The translations under genes were made by a program, and so were the position numbers. Source: Capsicum annuum (lineage: Eukaryota; Streptophyta; Magnoliopsida; Solanales; Solanaceae). From it: a stretch of DNA of 64,000 nt. How positions within the stretch are numbered: the stretch's first letter is position 1; every line of letters starts with the position of its first letter. Below the pieces are notes generated by a model, which saw only the letters and a list, made by a program, of their open reading frames with translations, was not told the DNA's origin and searched no databases. Shown here in pieces: positions 55,861 through 64,000 of the stretch. The DNA is taken from positions 79,789,516 through 79,853,515 of the forward strand of contig NC_061122.1 of NCBI RefSeq assembly GCF_002878395.1, given 5' to 3'.

Positions 55861-57247
55861 AATAGAAGGTACAATCCTTGCCTTATTCTTTCTATTCCTT
55901 AGTATTCTTGAAATTATACTTGTATATATCCCGCATTAATATTCAGGACGAATGTTCCCAAGGAGGGATATTGTAACGCCCTAAAGTTTTTCTTAGCTAA
56001 TTGTCCTTAAAATATCAATCCTTGGCTTCAAGAATGTTTTATACTTTTTTCCCGGTGGAATCCCTTAGATTTCAACTTTTCATTACATAGATAATTGAAT
56101 AAGCTTTCCGTCGATATAAGATTCATCCAAAATGGACACTCGGTGAAGAATTTATGGCTATTTTATGTGCTAGTCTAAAAACATCGTCATCCTAGTGTTT
56201 AGCGCGCCACGAAGAGGGTTTAATTAGCAATTGTCAAATTCCATTAGTACATCGCAATAGTGGCGCATCACGAAGGATCCTAATTTCCCATTCATCAATT
56301 TCTAGTGAGCCACCGCGATAGTGGCGCCTCGTGGTGGCCCATAAAATTAGGTTCCCAGTTTAATTTTTCAAGTTTCGTTCAGAAGTTAACAAGGGTAATT
56401 TGGACTTTTTGCAAGACTCTTAAAATATCCAAACAGTAGATTAAGACCTCTACAAGCAGAATATATGACATTCTCAAGATTTTTCTCAAAAAAAAAACCC
56501 TAGTTCATAAACCTCTCCTCCAAGAAACTCAAGATTCAATCGTGGGTTTTCAAAACAAATTGAAGATTTGGAATCCCCAAGCCGTGGGCATCAAGAAAAA
56601 TCCTTTAAAATTCTAGATAGTGGTACGTGGGGTTTATCCTAAAAACTACATGGGATTAATATCATTAGAGCATGAATTTTAGATTTTTATGCAAGAATTT
56701 CAAAAGGGCTTTGGAATCTATGTTCTAAATTACGTACTCCGAATGTTTTAATGTTACTATTGTTTTGACCTTATGGTCTTATCCTCTAAATTGATTTACA
56801 TATATACATATATGTATGGAATTTGAGATTTAAGATCGTTGAGAGCATAAATTATGAACTCCCTCTCGTGTATTGAATTAAAGATTATAGTTTTGTAATT
56901 TGAAAGATGTTTTTGCAATATTATAGCATTTAAGAATGATTTGAAATTGTGGAGAGGGTGTTTGTTGATATAAATGTGTTCTTGTATTTAAGAGAAATAA
57001 TTGCATATGAACTGAGAACTTTGACATGACCACCTTGTACTATTGAAATGCTTGACAAAGATGAGTTCCTTGTATGTGTTTACATGAGGTTTGAGAATGA
57101 GTTTCTTTGAATTGAATTATCGAAATGGTGGTCCCAAAACTTGTGTCTTAAAAACAGAGATTTATGATAGACTAATAATGGCTCAAAGATGTGACTTGTA
57201 AGTCAATGGTATGACGATACCATATGTATTTATGCCATAACAGGGTA

Positions 57248-57313
57248 TGTTTTCAGAGTATATTTTCAGAGTATGTTTTCAGAGCATGTTTTCAAAGTAT
57301 GTTTTTCAGAGAC
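57248..57313 (+). repeat. short imperfect tandem repeat in the LTR
   Basis: Four to five units of about 16 bp of the form GTATGTTTTCAGA at 57248-57313. It is minor and limited to this LTR. Confidence 0.8.
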
Positions 57314-57859
57314 TGCATGTTTTAATAGAGTTTTAAAAAGGGGCTTAAAAAGGGTTAGGTGGTTACCCGAAGAAGGCGTGAGTTCAAGCAACTGTTAGCC
57401 TGAAACCATATTTGTCGATATGGGTAAATTATTATTGTATGCTAGCAATGACCATGTGGCATAGTAGATTCAGAGACTTCGACCCTTGCGGCACACTTGG
57501 GTTGGGGGCTTGACTGCCGAGTTAATGGCAGTTTCCATATAGCCCATGGAATTTTTTCAGAGTTGTAGGGTATACCACCTAGCACAAAAGTAACACAAAT
57601 TTCTCAGAGTTGAGATGATTTTTACGGAGTCTTTGAAATGACCATGTGAATTCTTACTATATGATATGAACTATTTTAAATTGCTCTCATATATGTTGAT
57701 TTATAACTGATTATTTCAGATATGCTCTACGTACCAGTACATCTGTATTGACCCCCCCTCCCGCGGCCATCCCCCTACCTCTCAGGTTATAAGACTCAGT
57801 TTAGGGGTCCAGATAAGCAGTAGATAATTCAGACAACTGATCAGATTATGTAGTGGTGA

Positions 57860-57864
57860 GCCTT
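57860..57864 (+). other. target-site duplication GCCTT, left copy
   Basis: GCCTT directly before the LTR edge TGATATGGG at 57865; the right copy is at 62660-62664. The perfect 5-bp match defines the insertion. Confidence 0.92.
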
Positions 57865-58623
57865 TGATATGGGACAAACAAGAGGAACACAAAATAGCCA
57901 TAAAACAGTCCAATACACCCTCCAAAATAGTCCACAAATCAAAACAAATCGTGGACCAAATGGAGACCTCACTCGGATTCGACAAATATAACAAGAATAT
58001 AAGAAACAAAGGTGTATTTGACACCCAAAACAGCCACAAAAACACAACAAAAACGTGATGAACAATATGACAACAAAAACAACCAGATTTGGATTCCTCA
58101 ATAACAAGATACAAAAAGGATATTAACTTGACATACAATATTCACAAATCTAAGAACCCTAACAATCAGAAAGAACCCTAACAATGAGAAAGGATCCTAA
58201 GAGAAATGAATAGCAACATCAAGTTCTTATTTGGAACAAAAGGGACTCATGAACCTCAAGACCTAAATTTCCAAGCAAACAAACAACAAAAGTGATTCCA
58301 CCCTCTTGTTGTTACCTAGTTCAAAGTTTCAGATTTGCCTCAAGGAAAGAGGACTTTTTCTTTCTATGTTACACAATATTTAGATTCATCAAAAACTAAT
58401 GAATGAATCCCTAAAAGTTTGTATTTATAGTTTATTACAAGAATAGTGTGAAATGTCCAAAATGACCCCTTAATCAAAGTCTTCAAGTGGGCTCCCTTGG
58501 ACTGCATTATATGGACTGATTTTGGAGCCTATTTAGGCCTTCCTTTGCACTTCACATGTACACTCCAAGTCTCGGGTTTATTCACTCTCACACTCACTCA
58601 CTTTCATGGTCGTACCCGTATCA
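57865..58623 (-). repeat. outer 3' LTR, 759 bp
   Basis: Full-length copy: the minus strand starts TGATACGGGTACGACC and ends TTTGTCCCATATCA. The short terminal inverted motif TGATACGGG/CCCGTATCA is conspicuous. TATA box on the minus strand at about 58422-58429. Confidence 0.9.
58422..58429 (-). promoter_or_regulatory. LTR TATA box
   Basis: CTATAAATA-type box on the minus strand (plus TATTTATA), also present at about 59148-59155 in the adjacent LTR and missing from the 5' LTR because of a deletion. Confidence 0.5.
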
Positions 58624-59348
58624 TTAAGAGGAACATCAAACAGCCATAAAATAGTCCAATACACCCTCCAAAACAGTCCACAAATCACAACAAATCGTGG
58701 ACCAAATGAAGACCTCACTCGGATTTGACAAATATAACAAGAATATAAGAAACAAAGGTGTATTTGACACCCAAAACAGCCACAAAACACAACAAAAATG
58801 TGATGAACAATATGACAACAAAAAAAACCAGATTTGGATTCAACAATAACAAGATACAAAAAGGATAGTAACTTGACATACAATATTCACAAATCTAAGA
58901 ACCCTAACAATGAGAAAAGACCTTAAGATAAATGAATAGCAACATCAAGTTCTTACTTGGAATAAGAGGGACTCATGAACCTCAAGACCTAAGTTTCCAA
59001 GCAAACAAACAACAAAAGTAATTCCACCCTCTTGTTGTTACCTAGTTCTAAGTTTCAGATTTGCCTCAAGGAAAGAGGATTTTTTCTTTGTATGTTATAC
59101 AATATTTATATTAATCAAAAACTAAATAATGAATCCCTAGAAGGTTGTATTTATAGTGTATTAAAAGAATAGTGTGAAATGTCCAAACTAACCCCTTGTC
59201 AAAGTCTTTAAGTGGGCTCCCTTAGAGTACATTATATGGACTGATTTTGGAGCCTAGTTAGGCCTTCCTTTGCACTTCACGTGTACACTCTAAATCTCGG
59301 GTTCATTCACTGTCCTACTCACTCACATCCGTGGTCATACCCGTAGCA
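58624..59348 (-). repeat. inner 3' LTR, end trimmed
   Basis: The minus strand starts TGCTACGGGTATGACC right after the polypurine tract and aligns with the neighbour LTR throughout. It lacks roughly the last 13 bases and ends ...TTCCTCTTAA at the junction with the next LTR. Confidence 0.88.
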
Positions 59349-59361
59349 TCCTTCCCTTCTT
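59349..59361 (-). other. polypurine tract (PPT), minus strand
   Basis: The minus strand reads AAGAAGGGAAGGA immediately before the LTR start TGCTACGGG. Confidence 0.85.
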
Positions 59362-59425
59362 GAAAAGGATTCGACCTCAAATCCGTACTTTGCAAAATCA
59401 ATAGAAGACAAACAAGCACATTTCC

Positions 59426-59941
59426 TCATGGCATGAGGGTTAGGATTAGCAAAAAAATAAACAATAATGGTATGCACTCAAAACACTCAAAACAGCCCAC
59501 CCACCCACCCCAAAAAAAAGAAATCAAGGACCCTTTGAGTTCAAGTCTCGGCCAACAACAAGTTTCGACATACCAAGGTGGTTCATATTTGACATATAAG
59601 CAAGAGTCCTTAGTGTTAAATATTATGAAGCCATCGACAAATTCACCAAGGACTTTGCTATGATAAGCACCCAAAAGAAACACACCTAAGCCGAGAGTAA
59701 ATCTTCCCCACCCTAAGATGGCACCGACATCCAATGGGGAGAGTGGCCATAGACACGGGTCTAAACAACACATCTGTTTCTCGTAGTCTTTACCACAACC
59801 ACACAACCTACTTTCTACATTGGCATACATTTTATCACAAGTAAAGAGAGAGTAGAGAAAGGTGGCATTCAATTCTACTTCTAGTATGGTGTCCTCGAAA
59901 AAGCCACAAAAAGTAACAGAAGAAGTAGTTTTCAAGACCAC
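59426..59941 (-). pseudogene. coding remnant of unknown function in the minus-strand element
   Basis: An open frame of 171 codons: MVLKTTSSVTFCGFFEDTIL, several Cys (CGCGKDYEKQMCCLDPC), then SKVLGEFVDGFIIFNTKDSC and WYVETCCWPRLELKG. I recognise the wording as part of a repeat-encoded protein family seen with this kind of solanaceous element, but no named domain. It is probably a continuation, after frameshifts, of the upstream ORF at 60874-60140. Function unknown. Confidence 0.5.
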
Positions 59942-60139
59942 ATATTCCTTACCCTTAAGAGTACTCTAATCTTCCAAGAAGAGATTTCCATCTTTAGGGG
60001 GAATGTTGTCACACCATAGTGGGTTACCATATAGTCTATAGCTTCCAAGGCAAGCTATACCATCATTTTCACCACTAGGTCTATTAGGAGTGTCTAAACT
60101 ATCTTCAAACAAGACATTGTACCTAAAGAGTGAATGACT

Positions 60140-60874
60140 TTACCCGCTGACAGATTTGGAACTTTCACTCTCTAAGGAATCATTATCAAGTTTCAAAGAT
60201 ATTTCAAGCACATGATTAACCCTTTGAGGTAAGCAAACATTAGAATCTTTACAACAATATAGGCTCATGGGTTCACTCTTTTTTTCTTGACCAATATTTT
60301 CAAATTCTTCACTCACTTGAGACTCATTAATCACATTACACTTATTCTCAAGTGATGGGCAAGTTTTACACAAAATTTGGTCAACACAAATTTCACTTGA
60401 CGATGTACTTTCATTCAACACAATAGGTTTAACACTAGCTGGACACAAATCAATCTTACTAGAAGAGTCAATTCGGTCATCTATAGGATCAACTAGTGTA
60501 TCCACTCGCACAACATGTACATCATCCACAAGTGGTAAGGAATTAATAGACTCATACATAGGTAAGCTACTACTCACACTCAACGGCTTATTAGTCACAC
60601 GTTCATCATCCACATGTACCAAAGTGTAAGAGATAGTTATTTTACCTTGACGTTCATGAGTACGTTCGTCTTTACCTTGGTGTGAAAGTCCTTTACAAGT
60701 TTGGGCAGCAAATTCCTTCGGGAAGCTCTCACCGCAACGTGTTTGGACCTTAGGCTTTGGATTTGTTGAGATAAGTATGGATACTAATTGGCGTAGCCTT
60801 TCAACGTGTCATTTTATGTCCTCAATATTGTCGGTGATGCAGTCTAACGTGGCATCGAGATTGGTGGCGGCCAT
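60140..60874 (-). pseudogene. element-encoded ORF of unknown function
   Basis: The minus strand starts MAATNLDATLDCITDNIEDI at 60874, followed by a TGA (about 60812) and HVERLRQLVSILI, then continues in the same frame to the stop at 60140-60142: HQGKDERTHERQGK, KPLSVSSSLPMYESINSLPL, then a long Ser/Asp/Glu-rich region with CVDQILCKTCPSLENKC and LEISLKLDNDSLESESSKSV. One internal stop in about 240 codons makes it well preserved. The N-terminal spacing of hydrophobic residues would suit a short coiled coil, a gag-like beginning. No nucleic-acid-binding knuckle or enzyme motif is recognised. Confidence 0.55.
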
Positions 60875-61619
60875 AGTACCTAAGAGAAGACAACAAAGAA
60901 CAACAAAACAAATAAATGTTAGCTCAAAAATGCCTCACCACACTCTCACTCTCAATTTTTACCCCACACTTGGTTTCACAAGTGTTAAAAGCCGGCTTGT
61001 ACTTCGTGAGTGATTGAGGGAGAAGTCCACCTTGGTTCGGATAGATTTTCGTTTGAGTTTACTTAAAGAAAATTTGCTTACGGACTTGAACTAACAAGAT
61101 ACAACAAATTCACAAAAGAGAAAAAGAACAAGAGAAAAGTAGACACAAACAGCGGATTAAAGAACTAAGTGACAACCTAGTAGAAGTTTACTAGCTTGTT
61201 AATTAGTACTAGGATCAATTAAATAAAACTAAGAGACAACAAAATGAAACTAAGAAATCTAGAATTTTAAGGTCAGAAATATTGCATGAGCAGTAGCAGT
61301 GATGATGTGGCGGTCATGTATTGGTTCGGTTTTATCAAGTGGTTATTCTCAAATGTTCAAGTCTTGATAAAAAATTAATTTGGATTAGTGGAATTTATTT
61401 TAGGAGGGAAAATAAATCTTGGTGCCTATTCAATTTTTAAGACTTGACTTTTTCTTGTACTTCTCCTTAAAACATGGGTCCTTAAATCATGGAAAAGTAG
61501 TTGAGAAGTGATATTAAGTCTTTTGGTGGTTGGGGGTCTTTCAAGACTAACAAGTACATACACCTTTTGCCTTCACCTTTTAGGATCTAGCACTCACTTT
61601 ATGTTCTAACAATATATGA

Positions 61620-61930
61620 AGGAAGGTGAAGAAATTCAAGAACAACAACAGCCACACCAAGAACAATAACAATAATCTTCAAGAACAACAACAATTCCAA
61701 CGGCCGACTCCAATCCACAACAACAAACGGCCAAGTCTCTTTAGTGTTGTGTCTTCGATTTTAACAAGATATGAAGGTTGTGAAGAATTTCAAGAACACA
61801 AAAATATTCACCAAGAACTAAAACAACAACACTCCTTTCAACAAGAACAAGCACACACATGGCCAAGTCAAGTTTTTCAACAACAATATCTACCACACGA
61901 TTTACTTGTTCACGACAACAACAATAAAGC
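61620..61930. repeat. AAC/CAA-rich low-complexity leader
   Basis: Runs of AACAAC and CAACAA dominate 61640-61700 and 61880-61925. On the element's sense (minus) strand this is GTT-rich leader between the primer site and the ORF. Plus-strand open frames here (Gln/Asn-rich) are by-products. Confidence 0.75.
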
Positions 61931-62151
61931 CCAAACTTAGATATGGACTCAAGTGTTAGTGAAAAACAAATCTAACACTAGAAATACTCAAGACAAACAA
62001 AAAATCTCTGCCAAGATACAACTAGAATGCAATACTCGGCCAAGAACACAACACGGGCAGATTGCACTTTTTTTGGAATTTTCAGTTTTTCAACAATTTT
62101 TTTTTAATTTTTCAATTAACAAGCCCAATATTAATCTTGAGGGAACAAGAT

Positions 62152-62171
62152 CAAGCCATTCCTTGATACCA
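62152..62171 (-). other. primer-binding site, initiator-Met tRNA-like
   Basis: The minus strand reads TGGTATCAAGGAATGGCTTG, two bases after the LTR end. The first eight bases fit the initiator tRNA-Met site TGGTATCAGAGC; the rest diverges. Confidence 0.65.
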
Positions 62172-62173
62172 AA

Positions 62174-62659
62174 TGATACGGGACAAACAACAGGAACACA
62201 AAACAGCCATAAAATAGTCCAATACACCCTCTAAAATAGTCCATAAATCACAACAAATCATGGATCAAATGGAGACCTCACTTGAATTAGACAAATATAA
62301 CAAGAGTATAAAAAACAAAGGTGTATTTGACACCCAAAACAGCCACAAAACACAACAAAAATGTGATGAACAATATGATAACAAAAACAACCAGATTTGG
62401 ATTCCGCAATAACAAAATATAAAAAGGATAGTAACTTGACATACAATATTCACAAATCTAAGAAACCTAACAATGAGAATAGTGTGAAATGTCCAAAATC
62501 ACCCCTTAGTCAAAGTCTTCAAGTGGGCTCCCTTGGAGTGCATTATATGGACTGATTTTGGAGCCTAGTTAGGCCTTCCTTTGCCATTCACGTATACACT
62601 CCAAGTCTCGGGTTCATTCACTCTCACACTCAATCACTTCCATTATCGTACCCATATCA
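62174..62659 (-). repeat. 5' LTR with internal deletion
   Basis: Same ends as the 57865-58623 copy but only 486 bp. About 250 bp corresponding to about 58190-58441, including the TATA box, are missing, with the short word AGAA at the junction (near 62478). Confidence 0.88.
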
Positions 62660-62664
62660 GCCTT
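62660..62664 (+). other. target-site duplication GCCTT, right copy
   Basis: GCCTT follows the LTR end CATATCA at 62659 and matches 57860-57864. Confidence 0.92.
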
Positions 62665-62991
62665 CTCTATTCCAAAAAGCTTGTCTTTTCAAATTATGCC
62701 ACTTATTTTAGTTTTGGTCTACTGGGGGCCTTGTCCCAGTTTCAGATAGTTGTCAAATTTTCATGTAGTAGAGATTTTGCAGACTGAGTCAGATGTTATT
62801 TAGATATAGTTGATTTATAGTTTCCATACTTATGTTGAATTCAGAGTTGACCATATTTTCGTAGCAGATTATGTTTCTGCATCTTCTTTATTAGATGAAT
62901 GTTGTGCATGATTACCAGATAGAGAAGGACATTTCAGGCCTTCATGGTTCGGGATGTCCATCACGGTCAGGCCCTAGTTTGGGTCATGATA
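62665..62991 (+). repeat. 3' LTR of the chromovirus, second piece
   Basis: It continues the LTR interrupted at 57864 and ends with CATCACGGTCAGGCCCTAG, then TTTGGGTCATGATA at 62991. That is close to the TTTGGGTCGTGACA end of many solanaceous chromovirus LTRs. The downstream sequence is not a primer site, as expected for a 3' LTR. Confidence 0.75.
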
Positions 62992-63039
62992 GTTGGTGCA
63001 GGGGCACTGGCTGAAGATGGCACTGTCATAGATGAGTGA

Positions 63040-63975
63040 CCCTAAAACTGTGAATGATTTCTTCCTCTAGACCTTGGTTGGACATACTCAAACTGTCTGG
63101 TTCTAGCCTTCTTATTTCCCCTCTCTCCCTCCTTCAACTTCTCTACCTCAATCTATTGAGCATGAGTCATCAATGTAGCAAGATCCATATCCCTAATAAG
63201 CATGGCAGTCCTGCACTCCTTGACTACCGAACCATACACTCTAGTAACAAACTTACTCATACTAGATCTAGGGTCAGCTATTAACTCAGGAGCATACTTA
63301 GACAATTGGGTGAAATTAAGGCATTACTCCTTCTTTGTCATTGAGCCCCACCTCAGGTTCCAGAATTCCTTAATCTTAGCATTTATTATCTTACTCAGGA
63401 AGAACCTATCCAGAAATGCATCCTAAAATACCTGCTAACTCATAAGAGTTGCATTATTACCGCTATCATCCTTCCATATAACAACCCAATCATAAGAAAC
63501 ATCCTTCAACATATAGGATGCCAACTCCACACTCTCCTCCTCAGTAATATGCATAGCTTGAGTAATTTTTCTTACCTTATCAATATAGAGTGTTAGGTCC
63601 CCACTAGCATTGAACCCGAAGAGCTCAGGTGGATTTATTCTCATAAAGCCGTGATATATAGCTGCAACTAAATCACCCTTCTGGTGAAGTGAGACTACAG
63701 TCTAATGGTTTCCCTAAACATTGGTGGTTATATCTTAGGCCAACGCCTGGAAAGCAGCCTAAAATTCAGCATGAGACACATTCTCATTCAGAGGGTTGGC
63801 TTGCATTGGTGATTGGTCACTATTTTATGTACATTAGCTCAGCAAAGAGGCATATTCTATCACGTAAAAGCATGAGTTAAAGTGGATAGAGACAACTATA
63901 AGCATGATAGATCTTGGAAGAAAAAGGATGATTTCCTAACTTATTCTATAGCCTCTTGTTCATAAATGTGGCATG
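63040..63975 (-). pseudogene. Gag remnant of another chromovirus, minus strand
   Basis: The minus strand reads MRINPPELFGFNASGDLTLY, IDKVRKITQAMHITEEESVE, LASYMLKDVSYDWVVIWKDD (63644-63435). After frame changes come LNFTQLSKYAPELIADPRSS, MSKFVTRVYGSVVKECRTAM and LIRDMDLATLMTHAQ, stop, IEVEKLKEG to about 63100. This is the retrotransposon gag core. The 5' side leaves the window. Downstream parts (knuckle, protease, pol) are absent because the remnant ends near 63040, next to the chromovirus LTR. Confidence 0.8.
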
Positions 63976-64000
63976 CTTTACACTCATGATCAAGATTCTA

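Larger units (their letters stand above)
55972..57864 (+). repeat. 3' LTR, first piece
   Basis: Starts TGTAACGCCCTAAAG after AAGGAGGGATAT. It contains a cluster of GCGCCAC/CACGAAG words at 56185-56340 and a short imperfect repeat of CAGAGTATGTTTT units at 57248-57313. It ends at GCCTT (57860-57864), the target duplication of the inserted element. Confidence 0.85.
57865..62659 (-). mobile_element. minus-strand LTR element with tandem 3' LTRs
   Basis: Minus-strand order: 5' LTR 62659-62174, primer site near 62171-62152, AAC-rich leader, ORF 60874-60140, second coding remnant 59941-59426, polypurine tract 59361-59349, LTR 59348-58624, then a further LTR 58623-57865. The GCCTT target duplication flanks the whole. 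No RT or integrase is seen in the 2.8-kb internal region, so it is non-autonomous or deleted. It sits inside a chromovirus LTR. Confidence 0.9.
54958..62991 (+). mobile_element. plus-strand chromovirus 3' end with nested insertion in its LTR
   Basis: It starts abruptly in the integrase core, runs through integrase C-terminus and chromodomain to about 55860, then a 3' LTR from 55972. The LTR is interrupted at 57865-62659 by a minus-strand element and resumes to about 62991. The 5' part of the element is not in the window. The LTR without the insert is about 2.2 kb. Confidence 0.8.

Noticed and set aside
57782..58138. Cys/Phe-rich minus-strand open frames in the 57.8-62.6 kb LTRs (also near 58578-58883 and 62258-62453)
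   Set aside because: The same sequence occurs three times because it is LTR sequence, frames overlap each other in two registers, and the start crosses the element boundary.
61626..62234. Gln/Asn-rich plus-strand open frames
   Set aside because: By-product of the AAC/CAA-rich leader of a minus-strand element; low complexity only.
1..64000. Host genes, tRNA/rRNA genes or an endogenous pararetrovirus
   Set aside because: I looked for non-transposon coding frames, tRNA-like sequences and pararetroviral motifs on both strands. All tRNA-like words found are primer-binding sites, and all RT remnants have Ty3/gypsy context with LTRs and, in the chromoviruses, integrase.

Overview
The window looks like a repeat-dense, AT-rich intergenic stretch of a large eudicot plant genome. 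The family mix (Del/Tekay-like chromoviruses with LTRs of 2 to 4 kb, Tat/Athila-like elements with tRNA-Asp-type primer sites, and a captured 'putative plant transposon protein' ORF) suggests Solanaceae, perhaps Capsicum-like. The species is inference. I see no host gene, tRNA, rRNA or CRISPR. Nearly everything can be assigned to at least nine LTR retrotransposons, many nested, all apparently dead.

Left block (1-17.8 kb), Tat/Athila-like. 1-3672 (+) is the 3' part of an element with protease and RT remnants and the start of its 3' LTR. At 3673 it is interrupted by a minus-strand element (3673-9010: LTR, 3' UTR, protease, gag). That element is cut at about 9011 by a plus-strand element with LTR, primer site, a gag-protease reading frame and an extra ORF. 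The last two elements carry gag and protease but no RT, RNase H or integrase. In both, the sequence passes from just behind the protease to a motif that I know as lying after integrase in autonomous relatives.

Middle block (17.8-27.9 kb). A plus-strand LTR fragment with a 68-bp tandem repeat is followed by a minus-strand element with a 3.2-kb LTR but only 276 bp between its LTRs, then by a chromodomain remnant and the 3' LTR of another plus-strand chromovirus.

Right block (27.9-64 kb), several levels of nesting. A plus-strand Del/Tekay-like element (27944-43696) has its 3' LTR split by a complete 6.1-kb non-autonomous element (35919-42019, same family as the 3673-9010 element) and cut again by a minus-strand Del/Tekay-like element (43697-54957) with 4.2-kb LTRs containing a 39-bp repeat array. 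The minus element's 5' LTR ends abruptly against the integrase C-terminus of another plus-strand chromovirus (54958-62991). The 3' LTR of that chromovirus holds a minus-strand element at 57865-62659 flanked by a perfect GCCTT duplication. The right edge is a minus-strand gag remnant.

Where they survive, the parts form the usual LTR-retrotransposon plan: LTR promoter, tRNA primer site, gag particle protein, protease, RT/RNase H, integrase with chromodomain, polypurine tract, LTR. The non-autonomous elements would have needed pol enzymes in trans. Coordinates of degenerate domains are approximate, and all similarity statements are by eye.
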